Of a DNA stretch of 33,011 bases, positions 28,398 through 33,011 are shown one piece after another (position 1 is the stretch's first letter; each line of letters begins with the position of its first letter). Source of the stretch: Limnobacter sp. CACIAM 66H1 (GTDB lineage: Bacteria; Pseudomonadota; Gammaproteobacteria; Burkholderiales; Burkholderiaceae_B); NCBI RefSeq assembly GCF_001601825.1, contig NZ_LUJK01000039.1, positions 1 to 33,011 of the forward strand, written 5' to 3'. A program made the position numbers and the translations under genes. The notes below the pieces were generated by a model that ran no database searches, was not told the DNA's origin, and worked only from the letters and a program-made list of their open reading frames with translations.

Positions 28398-29404
28398 AGA
28401 TTTACCTGAATCAATCTGTCGGGTCGAAGCAAGGCGCCCTTCCCATCCGTTTCTAAAATGCCTGTGCCCATAAACTGGGGCTCGCCTTTGAAGGCAATAC
28501 TGTTCACATCCTGCGCGGAGGCTTCTCCGTACACCCGCACCCGCCCTGGTTTGACATTCGTCAAACCCAGTGGCAACCGTTGCCCGTGCGAAAACCGCCG
28601 CGCAAACTCATTGTTCAATTCGACTTTGCCCAGGCTGCCCAACAGGGCGTCTACCGGGAAAAGCACCGCATCCAAAGCGTCAAAGGGGGTTTCCGATTCA
28701 CCGAGCACTTTGAGTGCTTCCAGGGTGTACGCGCGTTCCACTTTCAAGTCACCGATTGCGGTTCTGCGCAATTCCGTGAGATAGCCCGCTGTGCCCAAGG
28801 CCTTGGCAATGTCCTCGCCCAAGGTGCGCACGTAGGTGCCTTTGCTGCAATTCACTTCCAGTTCAATAATGCAATGGGCATCATTGTGCTCGAACTTGAT
28901 GACATCCAATTGATGGATCAACAGGGTTCGAGCGGGTCTGTCCAATTCAATGCCTTCGCGAGCATACTCGTACAAAGGCTTGCCGTCTTTCTTTAATGCA
29001 GAAAACATCGGTGGAATCTGTTGAATTTCTCCAACAAACTGCTCACACACCTGCTTTACTTCACGCTCTGTGATGCTTCGAAGGTCACGCGTGCTGACCT
29101 CAGTCAATTCGCCCTCGGCGTCACCCGTGTTGCTGGCATACCCCAAGCGCACCTTGGTGCGATAGGTTTTGCTGGCATCAATCAAATCTGCTGCAAACTT
29201 GGTGGCCTCACCAAACATCAGGGGCAGCAGACCGCTTGCAAGCGGATCCAGCGTGCCCGTGTGTCCGGTTTTTTCAGCCTGGTACAAGCGTTTGACAATT
29301 TGCAGGGCCTGATTGGACGAGAAACCAGTTGATTTGTCGAACAACAGCACACCCGACAAGGCACGCTTTTGTCTCTTAATCTCCGCCACCGTCGCCACCA
29401 CCAT
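28394..29404 (-). CDS. truB: TruB, tRNA pseudouridine-55 synthase
   Basis: The enzyme that converts uridine 55 in the T-loop of most tRNAs to pseudouridine and also helps tRNA folding. It has 336 residues. Catalytic Asp53 sits in [16 protein letters not shown]; other family motifs are [16 protein letters not shown] (16-31), [33 protein letters not shown] cut into PPMFSALK and YEYAREG, and [10 protein letters not shown]. The C-terminal PUA-like part ([14 protein letters not shown]) is present. The ATG at 29404 is inside the end of rbfA (29-bp overlap); GTG codons at 29425 are in frame too, so the start is uncertain by several residues. The stop overlaps typA by 4 bp. Confidence 0.95.
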   Translation of the reverse strand: MVVATVAEIKRQKRALSGVLLFDKSTGFSSNQALQIVKRLYQAEKTGHTGTLDPLASGLLPLMFGEATKFAADLIDASKTYRTKVRLGYASNTGDAEGELTEVSTRDLRSITEREVKQVCEQFVGEIQQIPPMFSALKKDGKPLYEYAREGIELDRPARTLLIHQLDVIKFEHNDAHCIIELEVNCSKGTYVRTLGEDIAKALGTAGYLTELRRTAIGDLKVERAYTLEALKVLGESETPFDALDAVLFPVDALLGSLGKVELNNEFARRFSHGQRLPLGLTNVKPGRVRVYGEASAQDVNSIAFKGEPQFMGTGILETDGKGALLRPDRLIQVNL

Positions 29405-29780
29405 CCGAATCTGTGGCACCACCACCCTCGCCTTTCAGCGCACGGTCGATCATTTGGGACATTTCAGCCCCACGTTCAACGGATTGGTCGTGTTTGAAAC
29501 GCAAGGTGGGCACGGTGTGAATGTGCAGCTTCTTGAAAATCAAATTCCGCAAATAACCCGAAGAGTCATTCAAAGCCTCCTCTGTGGTTTCGGCTGAACC
29601 CGTCAACACCGAGAAGTACACGGTTGCATAGGCATAATCGGGTGTCAGTTCCACATCTGTGATCGTGACGAACCCAAGCCGCGGGTCTCTCAACTCGCGG
29701 GGAATCAGCTCAGCCAGGTCTTTCTGGATTTGCTCAGCAACCCGAATACCTCTGGCTGGTGCTTTTTTCTTGTGACGCAT
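29376..29780 (-). CDS. rbfA: RbfA, ribosome-binding factor A
   Basis: A small KH-domain protein that binds the 30S subunit and helps 16S rRNA 5'-end maturation and cold adaptation. It has 134 residues. The N-terminus (RVAEQIQKDLAELIPRELRDPRLG, cited in part) and the DPRLGFVTITDVELTPDYAYATVYFSV-type strand region are clear family features, as is LRNLIFKKLHIHTVPTLRF with its conserved HTVPTLRF end. The C-terminal tail is unusual: an acidic Gly/Asp-rich stretch ([16 protein letters not shown]). AAGGA lies 6 nt before the start. It is 27 bp after infB and overlaps truB. Confidence 0.94.
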   Translation of the reverse strand: MRHKKKAPARGIRVAEQIQKDLAELIPRELRDPRLGFVTITDVELTPDYAYATVYFSVLTGSAETTEEALNDSSGYLRNLIFKKLHIHTVPTLRFKHDQSVERGAEMSQMIDRALKGEGGGATDSDGGGDGGGD

Positions 29781-29807
29781 ACTTTCCTTTTCAAACCCGT
29801 ACAGCGA

Positions 29808-32633
29808 TTACAACTGGGTACGGGCCACTTCCTTCACTTCAAATGCTTCCAGAATGTCGCCAACCTGGATGTCGTCGTAGTTGTGCAGTTGCAAACCACA
29901 CTCAAAGTTCTGACGCACTTCTTTGGCGTCGTCTTTGAATCGCTTGAGCGAGGCCAACTGACCTGTCCACACCACCACGTTGTCGCGCAACAAGCGAACG
30001 CCAGCACCACGACGGATTACACCGTCGGTCACCATACAACCTGCGACTGAACCGACCTTGGAGATCTTGTAAACTTCGCGGATTTCCACGTTGCCGATGA
30101 TTTCCTCTTTCTTGTCGGGCGTCAGCATGCCGGTCATGGCCGCCTTGATTTCGTCGACTGCATCATAAATGATGTTGTAGTAACGAATGTCTACGCCGTT
30201 GTTCTCGGCAGTTTTCCGGGCGCCCTGATCGGCTCGAACGTTAAAGCCGATGATGACAGCCTTGGAGGCCACCGCCAGGTTGACATCTGATTCGCTGATG
30301 CCACCTACTGCCGCATGCACCACCTGAACCTTGACTTCGTCGGTTGACAGCTTCTGCAGGGCATGTGACAGCGCTTCTTGGGAACCCTGTACGTCGGCCT
30401 TCAGAATCACAGCCAAACTCTTGACCTCGCCCTCGGCCATTTGCTCGAACATGTTTTCCAGCTTGGCTGCCTGTTGCTTGGCCAGCTTCACATCGCGGAA
30501 TTTGCCTTGACGGAACAACGCGATTTCTCGGGCTTTGCGTTCATCTGGCAACACAATCACTTCTTCACCGGCTGCCGGCACATCGCTCAACCCCTGAATT
30601 TCTACGGGAATGGAAGGGCCAGCGGAGTCGATGGAGCGACCGTTTTCATCGACCATTGCACGTACCCGGCCAAATGCCGAACCAGCCAGCACCACATCGC
30701 CTTTCTTCAAGGTACCGCTTTGAACCAGCACGGTAGCCACGGGGCCACGGCCCTTGTCCAAGCGGGATTCAACCACAAGGCCCTTGGCCGGTGCGTCCAC
30801 CTGCGCTTTCAATTCCATCACTTCGGCTTGCAACAACACTTGCTCCAGCAAGTCGTCAATGCCCTTACCGGTTTTCGCCGACACGGGAACCATGGGTGAA
30901 TCGCCGCCGTATTCTTCGGGAACCACGGAGTGAGTGATCAATTCCTGCTTCACGCGTTCAGGGTTGGCATCGGGTTTATCGATTTTGTTGATCGCCACCA
31001 CCAAAGGCACATTGGCTGCTTTGGCATGGTGAATCGCTTCAATGGTTTGAGGCATCACGCCGTCATCGGCGGACACGACCAGAATCACAATATCGGTTGC
31101 CTTGGCACCACGGGCACGCATGGCGGTGAACGCCTCGTGACCTGGCGTATCCAGGAAGGTAATCATGCCGCGTTCAGTTTCAACGTGATAGGCACCAATG
31201 TGTTGTGTAATGCCACCTGCTTCGCCAGATGCAACCTTCGCGCTACGGATGTAATCGAGCAACGATGTTTTACCATGGTCAACGTGACCCATCACGGTCA
31301 CCACGGGTGCTCGGGGCACAGAGGGCGCCTCGGAATGCGCAACACCTGCTTCTTCGATCATGGCTTCAGGATCGTCCAGCTTGGCTGCAATGGCACGGTG
31401 ACCCAATTCCTCGGTCACAATCATCGCGGTGTCTTGGTCAAGCACCTGGTTAATAGTGACCATCTGGCCCATCTTCATCAGACACTTGATCACCTCGGCA
31501 GCCTTCACCGACATTTTGTGGGCAAGATCGGCCACGGTGATGGTCTCTGGCACGTGAACATCACGAACCACGGGCTCAGTGGGCTGGTTGAAATTGCTTT
31601 GTTCCTGGCTGTGGCGATTGTTTTTGCCTTTGGGGCCCTTCCAGCCACCTGCGCCAGTGCGGCCAACACCGGTTTCACCGCGTGTTTTCAAGCCACCACG
31701 GCGGCGGCCAGGTTCTTCTTTCGCGCCAGCAGCGCGAACACCCTTGCGACCACGCTCTCCAACATCATCATCGCCAGCCACTACAATTTTTTCAGGCTTT
31801 TTGATTGTTGCGGCAGGCTTGGGCGGTTCAACCGGCTCTTCAGCCTTCATCACCTTGGCGGGCTGGGACATCATGCGGTTAATAGCCGCCACTTCGGCTT
31901 CAGCAGCCTTGCGTGCACGTTCCTGATTTGCACTGGCTTTTGCTGCATCCTCGGCCGCTTTTTTGGCTTTTTGCTCAGCTTTCAATGCATCGGCGGCACG
32001 CTGTTCGCGTGCTTTGGCCTCTTCGGCACGTGCTGCTTGTGCCGCTTCATCCTTGGCATCGGTTTCTTCCTCAGCCTTGGCGGGCTTCTCGCTTTCCGCT
32101 TTCGCCTGTTCTACAGCCTCGTGGGCAAGACGTTCTTCTTCGGCGCGCTGGCGGGCCTCTTCCTGAAGCTTCAACTCACGCTCGCGCTCTTGCTCAAGCT
32201 TGGCCTGTTTTTCTTTCAGTTCGGCTTCCTGGCGTGCCTTCAACTCAGCCTGGCGCTGCGCCTCGGCATCACGACGCGCTTGCTCCGCAGGATCAAGCTG
32301 GGCCTCCATGACGGGCTCGCTTTCACCAGCCTTCTCGGCGCGCTGAACAAACACGCGCTTCTTGCGCACTTCAACCTGCACTGTGCGCGCGCGGCCACCA
32401 GGGCCAGCCTGTTTGATTTCACTGGTCTGCTTGCGGGTGAGGGTAATTTTCTTCTGACCGCTTTCAGATCCGTGCGCCTTTCTCAGGCTTTCCAAAAGTT
32501 TTCCCTTGTCCGCTTCAGTAACTGCATCTGCCTCAGAAGTTTTGCTCACGCCCGCAGACTTCAACTGCTCCAAAAGAACATCGGCGGGCATTTTCAACTC
32601 TGCTGCAAACTGTGCGACTGTGGTACTGGTCAT
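29808..32633 (-). CDS. infB: InfB, translation initiation factor IF-2
   Basis: The GTPase that brings initiator tRNA to the 30S subunit and promotes 50S joining. It has 941 residues, in the long range for proteobacteria. An N-terminal IF2_N domain ([19 protein letters not shown]) is followed by a charged, Ala/Glu/Lys-rich region of about 150 residues (105-255), a Gly/Arg-rich linker (about 290-330), and a second IF2_N-like domain (359-412, [21 protein letters not shown]). The G domain begins near 445 with G1 GHVDHGKTS (449-457), G3 [15 protein letters not shown] and G4 NKIDKPDAN; domains II-IV end with [25 protein letters not shown] lies 7 nt upstream of the ATG. It is 72 bp after nusA. Confidence 0.97.
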   Translation of the reverse strand: MTSTTVAQFAAELKMPADVLLEQLKSAGVSKTSEADAVTEADKGKLLESLRKAHGSESGQKKITLTRKQTSEIKQAGPGGRARTVQVEVRKKRVFVQRAEKAGESEPVMEAQLDPAEQARRDAEAQRQAELKARQEAELKEKQAKLEQERERELKLQEEARQRAEEERLAHEAVEQAKAESEKPAKAEEETDAKDEAAQAARAEEAKAREQRAADALKAEQKAKKAAEDAAKASANQERARKAAEAEVAAINRMMSQPAKVMKAEEPVEPPKPAATIKKPEKIVVAGDDDVGERGRKGVRAAGAKEEPGRRRGGLKTRGETGVGRTGAGGWKGPKGKNNRHSQEQSNFNQPTEPVVRDVHVPETITVADLAHKMSVKAAEVIKCLMKMGQMVTINQVLDQDTAMIVTEELGHRAIAAKLDDPEAMIEEAGVAHSEAPSVPRAPVVTVMGHVDHGKTSLLDYIRSAKVASGEAGGITQHIGAYHVETERGMITFLDTPGHEAFTAMRARGAKATDIVILVVSADDGVMPQTIEAIHHAKAANVPLVVAINKIDKPDANPERVKQELITHSVVPEEYGGDSPMVPVSAKTGKGIDDLLEQVLLQAEVMELKAQVDAPAKGLVVESRLDKGRGPVATVLVQSGTLKKGDVVLAGSAFGRVRAMVDENGRSIDSAGPSIPVEIQGLSDVPAAGEEVIVLPDERKAREIALFRQGKFRDVKLAKQQAAKLENMFEQMAEGEVKSLAVILKADVQGSQEALSHALQKLSTDEVKVQVVHAAVGGISESDVNLAVASKAVIIGFNVRADQGARKTAENNGVDIRYYNIIYDAVDEIKAAMTGMLTPDKKEEIIGNVEIREVYKISKVGSVAGCMVTDGVIRRGAGVRLLRDNVVVWTGQLASLKRFKDDAKEVRQNFECGLQLHNYDDIQVGDILEAFEVKEVARTQL

Positions 32634-32705
32634 CTACTATTCCTTCAAATTCCCTTGCTGACCGGGCCGAGTGACCCGATTCGACTCTACTTAATTCGGT
32701 TTGTA

Positions 32706-33011
32706 TTATTCAAACCAGTGTGCTCGCGCTTTCATAATGATGTCACGGGCACGGTCTTCTTCAATTCCTGCAATTTCAACCAATTCATCCACTGCCAATT
32801 CGGCCAGACCTTCACGGTCAGAAATCTCAGCAGCTGCCAACTTGCCAACCAGGTCGGCATCCACGCCTTCGATGGACATCAAATCGCCCGCACCCTCTAC
32901 CATTTCCTCTCGGGCAATTGCCTCAGTCAACAATGCATTGCGAGCGCGGGTTCGTAGTTCTTCAACGGTATCCGCGTCAAATGCTTCAATTTCCTGCATT
33001 TCAGCGATAGG
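32706..33011 (-). CDS. nusA: NusA C-terminal part, transcription factor, 5' partial
   Basis: The last 101 codons of nusA; the gene continues beyond the window edge (frame open to base 33011, reading PIAEMQEIEAFD at the boundary). NusA binds RNA polymerase and modulates pausing, termination and antitermination. The visible part has the two acidic helix-hairpin-helix repeats of the C-terminal domain: EEMVEGAGDLMSIEGVDADLVGKL region and DELVEIAGIEEDRARDIIMKAR (cited in part), which bind the alpha subunit C-terminal domain and relieve NusA autoinhibition. The ATG at 32999 is internal and is not the start. It precedes infB, the usual order (rimP-nusA-infB). Confidence 0.96.
   Translation of the reverse strand, partial: PIAEMQEIEAFDADTVEELRTRARNALLTEAIAREEMVEGAGDLMSIEGVDADLVGKLAAAEISDREGLAELAVDELVEIAGIEEDRARDIIMKARAHWFE

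Noticed and set aside
30930-32957. A 675-codon open frame on the plus strand antisense to infB and nusA
   Set aside because: The protein would be a low-complexity Leu/Phe/Gly/His string that mirrors the Glu/Ala/Lys-rich part of IF-2. It is a shadow of the real genes.

Overview
This window looks like ordinary core chromosome of a betaproteobacterium, probably of the order Burkholderiales. The evidence is the HisZ-type histidine regulatory subunit encoded next to purA, the YihY-WrbA-DUF2069 cluster, a DUF1841 protein, and the gene order rnr-rlmB, hfq-hflX-hflK-hflC and nusA-infB-rbfA-truB. GC content looks moderate (near half), which is low for many Burkholderiales; a Limnobacter-like organism would fit, but that is a guess. 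I see no insertion sequence, phage gene, CRISPR array, plasmid function or recently transferred block. No gene-free stretch exceeds about 210 bases.

Layout. 1-5520: a FIST-type protein fragment and a DUF1841 protein (+), two small c-type cytochromes (-), then a + strand run of MoxR ATPase, VWA/CoxE-like protein, glycine-zipper lipoprotein-like or membrane protein, and one gene I do not recognise. 5533-13132 (-): htpG behind a heat-shock-type promoter, preceded by rnr-rlmB-parC. 13177-13263 (+): tRNA-Leu(CAG), divergent from rnr. 13412-21454 (-): a DUF481 outer-membrane protein gene, then hfq-hflX-hflK-hflC-DUF2065-hisZ-purA-phosphoribosyltransferase read from high to low coordinates. 21634-25475: yihY (-) divergent from wrbA-DUF2069-FAD-linked dehydrogenase (+). 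25510-33011 (-): nusA (partial)-infB-rbfA-truB-typA, a strong terminator, then dusA.

How the genes work together. The nusA-infB-rbfA-truB-typA run combines transcription elongation, translation initiation, 30S maturation, tRNA pseudouridylation and a ribosome-associated GTPase. The hfq run combines an RNA chaperone, a ribosome-associated GTPase, the HflKC regulator of FtsH, and His/AMP biosynthesis. rnr-rlmB-parC carries RNA decay, rRNA methylation and chromosome decatenation. With tRNA-Leu, rnr and rlmB beside the hfq run, the segment 9.8-21.5 kb is a rearranged version of the enterobacterial hfq-hflXKC-yjeT-purA-nsrR-rnr-rlmB locus.

No undescribed system stands out. The points most worth a second look are regulatory: a textbook sigma-32 promoter at htpG, a possible leaderless dusA whose promoter sits in the typA terminator, a rnr start codon that abuts the tRNA-Leu -35 box, and a long imperfect palindrome and 15-bp tandem repeat beside the tRNA.
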